From assembly GCF_001622165.1 (NCBI RefSeq), contig NZ_LVWG01000034.1, forward strand, positions 8,001 through 72,000: 64,000 nucleotides of DNA. The letters are read 5' to 3'. A model generated the notes under the pieces. That model saw only the letters and a program-made list of their open reading frames with translations, did not search any database and was not told the origin of the DNA. Position numbers and translations under genes: made by a program. Of the stretch, positions 29,499 to 37,737 are shown piece after piece (the stretch's first letter is position 1; each line of letters starts with the position of its first letter). This DNA comes from Pelodictyon luteolum (lineage in GTDB: Bacteria; Bacteroidota; Chlorobiia; Chlorobiales; Chlorobiaceae).

Positions 29499-29928
29499 GG
29501 ACCGGACAGGGGGCTTTTTTTACGACCCCTTCCGAGACGCTGCCGACCAGCAGGTGGAAAAGCGACCCGTGGCCATGGGATCCGACGATGATCATGTCGG
29601 CCTTGATCCGACGCCCTTCGCCAACAATCCCATCGACTTCATCGCCCTCAACTGTTGATCCTGTGGCGCGGATACCATTCCGGCGAAGCCTTTCGGCCAT
29701 GGTTTCAAGTTTTTCCTTGCCGTTGCCATCCCCGCCGTCGGGCAGTGCTGCGCCGCCGGCAGGAAGGGTTATGACCTCGGTTTCCGGATAGAGGTCGAAA
29801 GCCGGCGAGGCCGGAGGTTGGACGTGGAGCAGTACTGTTTCGGCAGAAAGTGCCTTTGCCAGCTTTGCCGTTTCCTGGAGGACTGACTCGCTCAGTTCGG
29901 AGAAATCGATGGCTGCCAGAAGTTTCAT
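29473..29928 (-). CDS. Universal stress protein, UspA family
   Basis: The 151-residue protein begins [17 protein letters not shown] and ends with the nucleotide-binding signature [23 protein letters not shown] followed by CPVLIVP (signature split here as GSHGHGS and GSVSE). The GXXGXG-type motif suggests an ATP-binding UspA member. It is translationally coupled (4-bp overlap) to the mobBA fusion upstream, an unusual partner. Confidence 0.9.
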   Translation of the reverse strand: MKLLAAIDFSELSESVLQETAKLAKALSAETVLLHVQPPASPAFDLYPETEVITLPAGGAALPDGGDGNGKEKLETMAERLRRNGIRATGSTVEGDEVDGIVGEGRRIKADMIIVGSHGHGSLFHLLVGSVSEGVVKKAPCPVLIVPRRTS

Positions 29929-31055
29929 GGTCGAGTGTTCTTTATTCCTGAAAACGCCATGGTGGCACGGGAGCGTTCCCCGGGAGTGTTGATGTTCTGC
30001 ATGACACCGGGTTCCGGTGCTTCCAGTTCCTCTATGGCGGTGGTCGATAGAAAGCCTGATAATGCATTGAGGCCCGCAGCATGGCGGAGGAGCAGGGGTT
30101 CACGTGATTTGGGTTCATAACAGGCCGCAAGCGGTTCGAACTTTCCCGACAGCGGATCGCGCCAGGCGGTAGCGAAGCGCAACGGGTTGCGACCGGCTGC
30201 GAGGCGCCCCAAGGTCTGGGCATCGAGAAAGGGGAGGTCGCAGGCAATGACGAGGAATGCCCTTTCAGGCAGCGCACGCTGGGCGGAGAGCAGTCCTCCG
30301 AGCGGCCCCATGTCGAGATAGCTGTCGGGGATCAGAGGAATGCCTGATGCACCGTACTCTTCAGTCTGCTCGCGACGGCAGGAAAGATAGACTTCCCGGC
30401 AGAACGGGGCGAGCAAGCTCCGGGCATGCAGTATCTGGCTTGTGCCGTGGTAGTCGATAAGAGCCTTGTCGGTACCCATCCTGGAGCTTATTCCGCCGGC
30501 GAGCACGAGGCCGGTCAGTGGTGCCGAGGCAGCGGCGCGCGCCATTAGATGTCTTTCGACGAAGGCAGCTATGGCTGCAGTGTCGTCGCGGTGGATGACC
30601 GGGACTCCGGGAAGGGAGGGCAAGCGGTACGAGGACGGGTCATCGGGGACTGCGAGCGCAGCCACCATGGATACGCTGCCCTCCTCGATGCGCTCGAGAA
30701 TCCTTTTTGCCTCATCGACGAGGATGATTTTGGGGATGGGGAGTTCCTTGAGGCCTTCGATTATCAGGATGTCGCAGCTGTTGAATGCGAAGCGCTCAAA
30801 GTCTACGGGTTCCGGCGGGGCGTGCGAAATGACTGCCTTTTTGCCTGGCCCTGACACCATGACAGTTGACGCACCGGCTTTGGCTGCACGGTCGGAGTCC
30901 TTTCCTTCACGATCGATATCGAAATGGTGGCAACCGTGCTTATAGTAGCCGACGGTATGCTTGCCCGCAAGGTGACGAACCACCGTAGTGGCAAGCGTTG
31001 TCTTTCCCGAGCCGGAATAGCCGCAGAATGCAAGTTCGTAGGGGTGGAACAGCAT
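29925..31055 (-). CDS. MobB-MobA fusion, molybdopterin-guanine dinucleotide synthesis
   Basis: The 376-residue protein joins two activities. Residues 1-170 are MobB-like with P-loop GYSGSGKTTLA and YKHGCHHFDID. Residues 180-370 are MobA-like with the nucleotidyltransferase motif LVLAGGISSRMGTDKAL and CDLPFL. MobA adds GMP to Mo-molybdopterin; MobB binds GTP and assists. Together with the moaC-moaB fusion and moeA three kilobases away it forms a dispersed molybdenum cofactor locus. It precedes the UspA gene on the same message. Confidence 0.92.
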   Translation of the reverse strand: MLFHPYELAFCGYSGSGKTTLATTVVRHLAGKHTVGYYKHGCHHFDIDREGKDSDRAAKAGASTVMVSGPGKKAVISHAPPEPVDFERFAFNSCDILIIEGLKELPIPKIILVDEAKRILERIEEGSVSMVAALAVPDDPSSYRLPSLPGVPVIHRDDTAAIAAFVERHLMARAAASAPLTGLVLAGGISSRMGTDKALIDYHGTSQILHARSLLAPFCREVYLSCRREQTEEYGASGIPLIPDSYLDMGPLGGLLSAQRALPERAFLVIACDLPFLDAQTLGRLAAGRNPLRFATAWRDPLSGKFEPLAACYEPKSREPLLLRHAAGLNALSGFLSTTAIEELEAPEPGVMQNINTPGERSRATMAFSGIKNTRP

Positions 31056-31081
31056 GGCGGCCGCTTCCCTCTCAGTGCTGC

Positions 31082-31252
31082 TCAGGCTTTCTCTTGGCGC
31101 TGTTCCTGCGCCATCATCACGAGAGCCGCGACCACTCCAGGTACCCAGCCGAATACCGTGAGAATGCCTGTGAGCATGATAGTGCCCGCTTCCTTGTTCA
31201 TGACTGCTGCGGGGGGGAGGACGAAGGCAAGGATAAGTCTTTTGGTGTCCAT
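31082..31252 (-). CDS. YqaE/Pmp3 family small membrane protein
   Basis: A 56-residue frame encodes MDTKRLILAFVLPPAAV, then an internal KEAGTIMLTGILTVFGWVPGVVAAL segment seen in the Pmp3/UPF0057 family (two hydrophobic hairpin helices, a Pro pair in the first, a GWVPG turn before the second). The ending MAQEQRQEKA is charged. Bacterial members are stress-related membrane peptides. A GGAG ribosome binding site lies upstream of the ATG. The stop is 26 bp before mobBA on the same strand. Confidence 0.85.
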   Translation of the reverse strand: MDTKRLILAFVLPPAAVMNKEAGTIMLTGILTVFGWVPGVVAALVMMAQEQRQEKA

Positions 31253-31452
31253 AAAGCGCTCCGTGATGGTTTGTTGTTCAATGAACGGTATGTGCCGGTA
31301 ATATATGAAGCGGGGGCCTGCAATGCAAAATTGCCGGGGGTCGGGGCGCTTCTTGCAAATTGAGTTGAAAATGGTAAATTAGACTCCCTTCAGCATAATT
31401 CCTGGCGTCAACAGGCATGCTTTCGTTCTCGTGAACATAAATTGCAATCAAC

Positions 31453-31761
31453 TTGGTGAATACAGTTCATCCCGACATCGTGTTGGATGATTTCGACGAG
31501 GCTATCGACGAGCCGAATTTCAACAATCCCAATACCTCGCCCGACCCTCCCAGTCCTTACGCCGACCTTGAAAAGAAGTACCGGAAAAACCGTTTCAACA
31601 AAAGCAGGAGCCGGGCATCGTCCGGAGCTCCCGGCGTGAACGGCCAGAGCCCCAGAACCGCACCGGGCGGCGCGGAGGGCAACCGGGTCCAGAAAAGAAA
31701 ACCGAAAAAGAAGTCCTCCCAGAAATCCTTCCGATCCCCTTCAGGCCGCCGTAACGCCTGA
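31453..31761 (+). CDS. Small hypothetical protein with acidic N-terminus and basic tail
   Basis: The frame gives up to 102 residues from TTG at 31453 or GTG at 31456. Residues 8-35 are acidic and Asn/Pro-rich (DDFDEAIDEPNFNN), then YADLEKKYRKNRFNKSRSR, then a Ser/Pro/Lys/Arg-rich disordered tail with KRKPKKKSSQKS. No fold or catalytic motif is visible. The basic tail would suit nucleic acid or ribosome binding, but this is a guess. I do not recognise the family. Start and coding status are less certain than for its neighbours. Confidence 0.5.
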   Translation: MVNTVHPDIVLDDFDEAIDEPNFNNPNTSPDPPSPYADLEKKYRKNRFNKSRSRASSGAPGVNGQSPRTAPGGAEGNRVQKRKPKKKSSQKSFRSPSGRRNA

Positions 31762-31869
31762 TCCGGAAAGCAGCTGCGCTTGTCCCTCCCCTTGTCTGGG
31801 GGTCTCTTTTCCGAGGGATCCATTCCTCCGGTATCATTTGAACTCTTCATGGAAGATGCGTAGCTTTTA

Positions 31870-31895
31870 GATGCAGGCGGGTCCGCGCCTGCATC
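31870..31895. repeat. Perfect 10-bp inverted repeat upstream of the RsbR-like gene
   Basis: GATGCAGGCG (31870-31879) and CGCCTGCATC (31886-31895) flank a 6-nt loop. There is no T-run on either strand, so it may be an operator or an mRNA hairpin rather than a terminator. It ends 20 bp before the next ATG. Confidence 0.5.
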
Positions 31896-31915
31896 CATCA
31901 TAAAACGTGATCGCC

Positions 31916-32431
31916 ATGCTGCTCATCAATCGTTTCATCCGCCTCATTGAAAACCATGCTGAAACCCTTTCGGCTAAATGGGTTGAGGCCGTCCGTACCA
32001 GCCCTCTGACCGGCGGGTATGCAAAGCTCCCGAAGCAGGAACTCCACGATATTGTCTACAGCCGTTTCCGGAAGCTCGGAGAGTGGGTGGAGAAGAAAGA
32101 TGGACAGGACCGGCAGATTGCCGAACACTTTCTCGAGATCGGCGCCCTGCGTGCGGCCTCAGCTATCAAGGTGAGCGAGATGACTTACTCGCTCTTGCTG
32201 GAGCGCGACCTTATCTGGCGCTACATTCTTGATGAGGGCATTATTACTGAGGGTATCGATTTGAACCGGGCCATCGAGTTTTCTCACCGCCTGAACCACT
32301 TCTACGAGAAAGCGGTCTATTTCGCTCTGGTTGGCCACGAAAACCACGGCGCTCCGGAGCCCCAAGCCAAAGATGAAGGCTTTTTCGAGAGCATCTTCGA
32401 AGGCTTCCGCCACTGGCTCGTGGTCGAGTAG
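31916..32431 (+). CDS. RsbR/RsbRD-type N-terminal sensor domain protein
   Basis: The 171-residue, all-helical protein resembles the RsbRD_N domain (LIENHAETLSAKWVEAVRTSP, FRKLGEWVEKK, FLEIGALRAASAIKVSEMTYSLLLERDLIW). In stressosome proteins this non-heme globin-like domain precedes a STAS domain, which is absent here. It could be a stand-alone sensor. ATG at 31916 is preferred over a GTG three codons upstream. No sigma-B type partner genes are nearby; the next gene is a phosphodiesterase. Confidence 0.65.
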   Translation: MLLINRFIRLIENHAETLSAKWVEAVRTSPLTGGYAKLPKQELHDIVYSRFRKLGEWVEKKDGQDRQIAEHFLEIGALRAASAIKVSEMTYSLLLERDLIWRYILDEGIITEGIDLNRAIEFSHRLNHFYEKAVYFALVGHENHGAPEPQAKDEGFFESIFEGFRHWLVVE

Positions 32432-32442
32432 CTATTTCTGCC

Positions 32443-33351
32443 ATGATAGCTGTTCCTGCGGGGCCGTCGGCCCCGCGCACGCTTACCGGCTCCTTTGAAA
32501 TACAGGCGCATCGGGGAGCTCGATCCCTGTTTCCCGAGAACACCATTGCGGCATTCATCGGCGCGGCAGATCTCGGAATCCGGGTTGTCGAACTCGATCT
32601 CGTCGTGTCTGCTGACATGCAGCTTGTCGTTTCCCACGATCCCTGGATCACATTGCCCGGCGGCCGGCGCCTCATCCACTCCATGCATTCCGACGAGGTC
32701 GCCGGATATGACTGCGGTACTCCCGATCCCCGTTTCCCCCTGCAGCAGCAGCTCAGGGCATCACGCCCCCTGCTCTGCGACGTGTTTCGTGCAGTTGATA
32801 TCCATCTTTCCGGTGTTGGTCCGGGGGAACTTATGACATACAATCTCGAGCTGAAATCGTGGCCCTCGAGGGACCGGCTGTTCCATCCTCCTCCGGCGAT
32901 GTTTGCGCGCCTGGTGCTCGATGCCGCCAGCTTCGCCGGAGTGCTGGGGCGAATCCGCATCCAGTCGTTCGACTGGCGTGTGGTTCGGGAGGCATGGAAA
33001 TGCATGTCGACCATCCCATACGGCATACTGGTTGAACGGGTCGGGGCAATCCGTTCCTCGTTGCGGCATCTGGGTTTCCGGCCTCAGTGGCTTAATCCCC
33101 ATTACTCTCTTGCAACCCCTGCTCTTATTGGCCATCTCCATGCCTGCGGCATCAAAACGGCACCCTGGACAGTCAATGACCCCGCGGTCATGCTCCGTCT
33201 GCGGGACATCGGAGCCGACGGCATCATCACCGACCATCCCGAACGGGCGCTTCGTTTTGCAACTGAAGGAGGCAATCGCTATCTATATTCCATCTCAGCT
33301 TTGAGCGAAGACCCAACCAACCCTCAACCTTATGGCATTCACCCATCTTGA
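32443..33351 (+). CDS. Glycerophosphoryl diester phosphodiesterase (GDPD family)
   Basis: The 302-residue protein shows the GDPD fold: AHRGARSLFPENTIAAF with the catalytic His-Arg, ELDLVVSADMQLVVSHDP with metal Glu and Asp and the second His, ELKSWP and the C-terminal DGIITDHPE. It would hydrolyse glycerophosphodiesters to glycerol-3-phosphate. No signal peptide is apparent, suggesting a cytoplasmic enzyme. Its last 20 bp overlap the moaC-moaB fusion start in another frame. Confidence 0.87.
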   Translation: MIAVPAGPSAPRTLTGSFEIQAHRGARSLFPENTIAAFIGAADLGIRVVELDLVVSADMQLVVSHDPWITLPGGRRLIHSMHSDEVAGYDCGTPDPRFPLQQQLRASRPLLCDVFRAVDIHLSGVGPGELMTYNLELKSWPSRDRLFHPPPAMFARLVLDAASFAGVLGRIRIQSFDWRVVREAWKCMSTIPYGILVERVGAIRSSLRHLGFRPQWLNPHYSLATPALIGHLHACGIKTAPWTVNDPAVMLRLRDIGADGIITDHPERALRFATEGGNRYLYSISALSEDPTNPQPYGIHPS

Positions 33352-34267
33352 TGATGACGGCAACGTCGCTATGGTCGACGTTTCCTCCAAGCCCGGAACG
33401 CTCCGCACTGCAAGGGCTGAGGGCCGCATTTGCCTGCATCCCGACACGCTGCTTCAGTTGCAGGGGCACGGTATGCCGAAGGGCAATGTGCTGACTGCTG
33501 CAAAGATCGCCGGTATTCAGGCGGCCAAACAGGCCTCCGCTCTCATTCCGCTCTGCCACCAGCTCAATCTTTCATGGGTAGACCTTTCTTTTTCGGTTGA
33601 GCCGGACGGAATCTTCATTATGGCTACAGCAAGAACGAAAGAAGCGACTGGCGTTGAAATGGAGGCCCTTACAGCTGTTTCGGTCGCGGCCCTGACCATC
33701 TACGACATGTGCAAGGCTGTCGATAAAGGTATGGAGATCGGCGGTATACGGCTGGTGTCGAAGACGGGCGGTAAGAGTGCTGCCACCGGTTACAGACCGA
33801 GGACATCCATTCTTGTGCTTTCCGATTCAATTGCTGCCGGCACCGCCCAGGATCGATCCGGCGAGATCCTTCAGAAGGGGTTTCTGGCTGCAGGGTGCCG
33901 GGTGGACGGGGTGCGGGTCATTGCCGATGAATCCGAAGAACTCGAGGCGGCAGTCGATGCACTTGTTGCTGAGGGTATGGAGCTCATCGTTACCTCCGGC
34001 GGGACGGGCCTCGGTCCGCGCGACATCACGGTCGATACCCTCATGTCGAAGTTTTCGCGTCGTCTTCCAGGTGTCGAACAGGCACTTTTCAGCTGGGGGC
34101 AGGGCAAGACCCGCACGGCCATGTTGTCGCGTCTGGCCGCAGGAGTGGTCGGTGATTCCATCGTGGTATGCATCCCGGGAAGCGCGGGTGCTGCTTCCGA
34201 TGCACTTGAGGTCCTTGTGCCGGCCCTGTTCCATGCCTTTTCAATGATGCATGGGGAGGGACACTGA
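33332..34267 (+). CDS. MoaC-MoaB/MogA fusion, bifunctional molybdenum cofactor enzyme
   Basis: Residues 1-158 are MoaC (cyclic pyranopterin monophosphate synthase): MVDVSSKP, ALIPLCHQLNL, GVEMEALTAVSVAALTIYDM and DKGMEIGGI. Residues 160-311 are a MoaB/MogA domain with TSGGTGLGPRDITVD, which adenylates molybdopterin. The two usually separate steps are therefore on one polypeptide. The start overlaps the GDPD gene by 20 bp and the stop overlaps moeA (TGATG). Confidence 0.92.
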   Translation: MAFTHLDDDGNVAMVDVSSKPGTLRTARAEGRICLHPDTLLQLQGHGMPKGNVLTAAKIAGIQAAKQASALIPLCHQLNLSWVDLSFSVEPDGIFIMATARTKEATGVEMEALTAVSVAALTIYDMCKAVDKGMEIGGIRLVSKTGGKSAATGYRPRTSILVLSDSIAAGTAQDRSGEILQKGFLAAGCRVDGVRVIADESEELEAAVDALVAEGMELIVTSGGTGLGPRDITVDTLMSKFSRRLPGVEQALFSWGQGKTRTAMLSRLAAGVVGDSIVVCIPGSAGAASDALEVLVPALFHAFSMMHGEGH

Positions 34268-35496
34268 TGCTGACAAGCGTAGATGATGCTCGGCGCATTG
34301 TGATGGAGTCCCTTCCTCTGCCACTCTTCGAGGAGTGCCTTCTCGGCGACCTTCAGGGCCGGGTTCTGGCGGCAGATGTTACCGCTCCTTTTCCTATGCC
34401 CCGGTTCACCAATTCGGCGATGGACGGGTTCGCTTTCCGTATGGCCGATGCTGCCGTCGGCTCTTCCTACACTCCGGTACGCCTTCCGGTCTCGCTCCGT
34501 ATTCCGGCCGGAAGCAACTCTGCCGCTGCGCTGCCACCGGGGAGTGCCGCCGAGATCATGACCGGTGCGCCGATGCCTGATGGGTCCGATACGGTCGTGC
34601 CCTTCGAGAACACAAGCGGGTTCGGCGCCAGCGAGGTTGAAATCTACCGCCTGCCGAAAGCTGGTGCCAATGTCCGGCATCGGGGGGAGGAGGTCGCAAT
34701 GGGCCAGCGGGTGCTTGAGGCTGGCTGGCGGATTTCTCCGGCAGAGATAGCCGTTCTGGCTTCTTTCGGGGTGGAGTCTGTGCCTGTATGGTGCCGCCCT
34801 TCAGTTGCTCTCGTTGTGGTTGGAGATGAGTTGCAACGGCAGGGCGGAACACTGACTGAGGCTTCCATCTATGATTCCAACAGCCACATGCTGCGAGCCG
34901 CATGTCGCTCGGCAGGTATTGATCCGGTTATCGTTCTTTATGCCGAAGATGATCCTGCGGCTGTGCGGAAGGTTCTTGCCACGGCGCTTGCAACGGCCGA
35001 CGTGACAGTCACCTCCGGGGGGATTTCAACCGGTGCGTATGATTTCGTACAGGCGGAACTCGCGCAGCTCGGTATCGAAAAGAAGTTCTGGACGGTGTCG
35101 CAGAAGCCGGGCAAGCCGTTCTACTTTGGATGTTCTCCCGGCGGGAAGGCGGTGTTTGCGCTGCCGGGCAACCCGGTTTCCGCGCTGGTCTGTTTCATGG
35201 AGTACTGTGTGCCTGCGCTCATGAAGATGCAGGGTCTCACTCTGCCGGCGAAGCTGCAGGCCACTCTTGATGCGCCCTTTCCTGCCGACAGGAAACGGTA
35301 CCGGTTCCTGCCGGGCGTGCTTCGTGAGGAAGGGGGGCGGCTCTTCTGCCGGACCACCGGGCTCATGGAATCGCATATGGCGACTTCGTTCGTCGGGGCG
35401 AACTGTATTATCGAGTCGCCTCCTCTCGACACGCCGGTGCCGGAAGGAGAGACAATCGCCTGTTCGCTTCTGCCCTGGGCATCGCTGCGCAGCTGA
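34267..35496 (+). CDS. moeA: Molybdopterin molybdenumtransferase
   Basis: The 409-residue enzyme inserts molybdate into adenylated molybdopterin. It shows PMPRFTNSAMDGFAF, IMTGAPMPDGSDTVVP, the MoaB-like domain motif VTSGGISTGAYDFV and QKPGKPFYFG, then domain IV. It directly follows the MoaC-MoaB fusion that makes its substrate (1-bp overlap). It converges with proC, 6 bp away. Confidence 0.94.
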   Translation: MLTSVDDARRIVMESLPLPLFEECLLGDLQGRVLAADVTAPFPMPRFTNSAMDGFAFRMADAAVGSSYTPVRLPVSLRIPAGSNSAAALPPGSAAEIMTGAPMPDGSDTVVPFENTSGFGASEVEIYRLPKAGANVRHRGEEVAMGQRVLEAGWRISPAEIAVLASFGVESVPVWCRPSVALVVVGDELQRQGGTLTEASIYDSNSHMLRAACRSAGIDPVIVLYAEDDPAAVRKVLATALATADVTVTSGGISTGAYDFVQAELAQLGIEKKFWTVSQKPGKPFYFGCSPGGKAVFALPGNPVSALVCFMEYCVPALMKMQGLTLPAKLQATLDAPFPADRKRYRFLPGVLREEGGRLFCRTTGLMESHMATSFVGANCIIESPPLDTPVPEGETIACSLLPWASLRS

Positions 35497-35502
35497 GGAT
35501 GC

Positions 35503-36303
35503 TTACTTCCTGAGTTCTTTTGAACGGGCGTCGGCTGCAGCAACGGCATCGATGAGAATGGCGCGGATGCCTCTTTCGTCCATTACCTTCAGCCCGGCTT
35601 CGGTGGTTCCTCCCGGGGTGGTGACCTCCCGCTTCAGCTCTTCCGGGCTCCGGGTTCCCGAGAGCACCATTCTGGCTGCCCCGAGCATGGTCTGAGCCGC
35701 CAGGAGCAGTGCATCCTCTTCCGATAATCCGCAGCGGACCCCGCCCTCTGAGAGCGAAGCGAGGATATTGAACATATAGGCCGGCCCGCTGCCGGACACC
35801 GCGGTCGCCGCATCCATCTGCGATTCTTCGAGCACTGCCACCCTTCCGATGGCGCTGAACAGCCGGCTCGCCACTTCGATGTCCCCTTCAGTTGCCATTT
35901 TTCCCCTGCAGAGAGCCGTCATTCCCTCTCCGACAAATGCCGGAGTATTGGGCATGACGCGTATCACTCTTGTCTCTTCAAGGGCGTTCTTCCTGATAAA
36001 CTCCGACGAAATTCCTGCAGCGACGCTTATGAGCAGGTGATCGGCCGAGAGCGACTGGCGGAGTTCGCCGAGCACCTCTTCAATCTGGTAGGGCTTTACG
36101 GCAAGGATGATGATCTTCGCCTCTTTGGCCAGAGCAGCGGGCGATGGGCACCCGGTGAGGGGATGGCTCGCAGCTATGGCTTCAACCGCGCCGGGGTCGC
36201 GGTCATAGCCGAACATGACGGCCTCTTTTTCCCTGCCGAGTCCGGCAATGATGGCGCGGGCGATCCTTCCCGTTCCGATGAATCCTATCTGGAGGGGTTC
36301 CAT
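35503..36303 (-). CDS. proC: Pyrroline-5-carboxylate reductase
   Basis: The 266-residue enzyme makes proline from pyrroline-5-carboxylate with NAD(P)H. It has the Rossmann start IGFIGTGRIARAIIAG, VKPYQIEEVL, RVMPNTPAFVGEGMTA and the C-terminal ProC signature GSGPAYMFN...LLAAQTMLGAA, LKREVTTPGGTTEAGL. It follows a SemiSWEET gene by 23 bp on the same strand. Confidence 0.95.
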   Translation of the reverse strand: MEPLQIGFIGTGRIARAIIAGLGREKEAVMFGYDRDPGAVEAIAASHPLTGCPSPAALAKEAKIIILAVKPYQIEEVLGELRQSLSADHLLISVAAGISSEFIRKNALEETRVIRVMPNTPAFVGEGMTALCRGKMATEGDIEVASRLFSAIGRVAVLEESQMDAATAVSGSGPAYMFNILASLSEGGVRCGLSEEDALLLAAQTMLGAARMVLSGTRSPEELKREVTTPGGTTEAGLKVMDERGIRAILIDAVAAADARSKELRK

Positions 36304-36326
36304 GGTGCGTATCGTCTAGTGGTTGC

Positions 36327-36581
36327 TTATCCGTACCTGAGCTTGAGCAGGAGGATGATCATGAGGAGAATGAGGGAGCAGCCGTTGGCCGCGATCATCG
36401 GCAGGTCATTTTGCGCGATGCCGTAGAGGAGCCAGAGTATGATGCCGGCATTCATTGCGAGCGCCCAGATGAGGCTGATATCCCGGGTATGGCGGGTTGA
36501 GAGGATTTTGAGTGCCTGCGGAAAAAGGGCAAGCGTGGTGATGATGCCTGCAGCGTAGCCGATGTATTCGGTTTGGTGCAT
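36327..36581 (-). CDS. SemiSWEET/PQ-loop sugar transporter family protein
   Basis: The 84-residue membrane protein has three hydrophobic segments: IGYAAGIITTLALFPQALKI with the PQ-loop (Pro21-Gln22), ISLIWALAMNAGIILWLLYGI and the last 24 residues. That is the half-size SWEET architecture, which works as a dimer and carries sugars. The frame extends upstream, but ATG at 36581 gives the family start. Green sulfur bacteria use few sugars, so the substrate is unclear. Confidence 0.82.
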   Translation of the reverse strand: MHQTEYIGYAAGIITTLALFPQALKILSTRHTRDISLIWALAMNAGIILWLLYGIAQNDLPMIAANGCSLILLMIILLLKLRYG

Positions 36582-36666
36582 AAGGAGCTCTTCCTCTGTG
36601 TCTTGGTGTTGCCCCGATGCTTTTCGGGGTGCCGCAGAAAGATACGTTCCATCAGCCATTTTACCC

Positions 36667-36701
36667 AAAAAAAGAGGGGGCGGGAATGACCCCGCCCCCT
36701 C
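36667..36701 (-). terminator. Terminator of the cytochrome c-555 gene
   Basis: On the minus strand an 11-bp perfect GC stem (36701-36691 with 36684-36674), 6-nt loop, is followed by seven T (36673-36667). It lies 29 bp after the cytochrome stop. Confidence 0.9.
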
Positions 36702-36730
36702 GCCGGCTTCCAGAGTACCGTGCCGGAGAG

Positions 36731-37063
36731 TTACTTGCTCAGCTGCACCATGTAGGCGACGGCGTTGCCGACTTCCACGTTGGTGAGTTTCAGGTTGCCG
36801 CCTTTGGCGGGCATCATTCCTTTGGCGCCCTTGAAGCCTGTGATAGACTTGGCGACCATTTTGTCGAGGCCCTGACCCATGCGGGAAGCCCATGCGGCCT
36901 TATCGCCGGTTTTTGGTGCACCAGCCATGCCTGTGTTGTGGCACATGGCGCAACTTGCGTCATAGACGGCTTTGCCTGCAGCAGCATTGTAGGCGGCGTT
37001 GGCGTCAACGGTGAACGATGCGGCAATCAGCACGCAGGCTGCTGCGGTCAGGAAACGAGACAT
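36731..37063 (-). CDS. Cytochrome c-555-like soluble monoheme cytochrome
   Basis: The 110-residue precursor has a cleavable signal (MSRFLTAAACVLIAASFTVDANA) and one heme site CAMCH, with distal Met candidates in MMPAKGGN and the ending VAYMVQLSK. It closely resembles the small cytochrome c-555 of green sulfur bacteria, the periplasmic electron carrier to the reaction centre cytochrome (established for the group). A GGGAGAA ribosome binding site precedes ATG 37063. The neighbouring upstream gene is a lipoprotein paralogue. Confidence 0.9.
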   Translation of the reverse strand: MSRFLTAAACVLIAASFTVDANAAYNAAAGKAVYDASCAMCHNTGMAGAPKTGDKAAWASRMGQGLDKMVAKSITGFKGAKGMMPAKGGNLKLTNVEVGNAVAYMVQLSK

Positions 37064-37189
37064 AGCGGTTTCTCCCTTAAAAATATTGGTGGTTACTGGT
37101 TTCGTCTGTGTGAGCATATGTTGATCTGCTCAATCCGGTTATTTTAGCATTTCGGAGCCATCCTTCCAAACAGTTTCGGCTCCATCTGC

Positions 37190-37218
37190 AAAAAAGGAGC
37201 CGCCTATCCGGCAGCTCC
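37190..37218 (-). terminator. Terminator of the cytochrome c lipoprotein gene
   Basis: On the minus strand GGAGCTGCC (37218-37210) pairs with GGCGGCTCC (37204-37196) with one wobble, loop of 5, then six T (37195-37190). It separates the two cytochrome genes, so each has its own terminator. Confidence 0.85.
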
Positions 37219-37248
37219 CTGTTTGTGCATCTTTTATGGATGGGTTTC

Positions 37249-37644
37249 TTACTTGACGGTGTCTGCCATCCAGGCAACGGCGTTTGCGACCTCTTCATCG
37301 GTGAGGTTCGGGTTGCCGCCTTTTGCCGGCATGCCGGCGAAGCCTTCGATAGATTTCTTGGTCATGACATCGAGGCCCTGTGCAACGCGTGCTTCCCATG
37401 CGGCTTTGTCGCCGGGCTTGGGTGCGCCCATCATTGCGGAGTCATGGCACATTGCGCAGTTGGCCGTATAGACCTCTTTGCCTGCGGCGAGCTTCGGATC
37501 AGCAGGAGCTTCTTCGACTGCCGGCGCGGCCACTTCGGCTTCAGTTTCTTCACCGGGGAACTCAAGTGTGGCCGGGGGTTTCTCAAGACCGCATCCTCCG
37601 AGGAAAAACAGGCCGAGGGTAAGAAGGGGAAGGAATTTTTTCAT
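37249..37644 (-). CDS. Membrane-anchored cytochrome c lipoprotein, paralogue of cytochrome c-555
   Basis: The 131-residue product has a lipoprotein signal with lipobox LGGC (Cys near residue 19), a 30-residue Ala/Glu/Pro-rich linker and a heme domain with CAMCH followed by GAPKPGDKAAW and MPAKGGNPNLTDEEVANAVAWM. The heme domain parallels the neighbouring soluble cytochrome, indicating a tandem duplication in which this copy gained a lipid anchor and flexible tether. It probably shuttles electrons at the outer face of the inner membrane or the inner face of the outer membrane. Ribosome binding site GGAG is present. Confidence 0.88.
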   Translation of the reverse strand: MKKFLPLLTLGLFFLGGCGLEKPPATLEFPGEETEAEVAAPAVEEAPADPKLAAGKEVYTANCAMCHDSAMMGAPKPGDKAAWEARVAQGLDVMTKKSIEGFAGMPAKGGNPNLTDEEVANAVAWMADTVK

Positions 37645-37737
37645 TGTCGTCTCCGTGTGCTGGTTGTATGTTGTGGCTGCTTTTTCGGGCTTCTCCGGCA
37701 GGCAGCGCCGTAAAATTGCAAAGGTACAGTTTATAAA

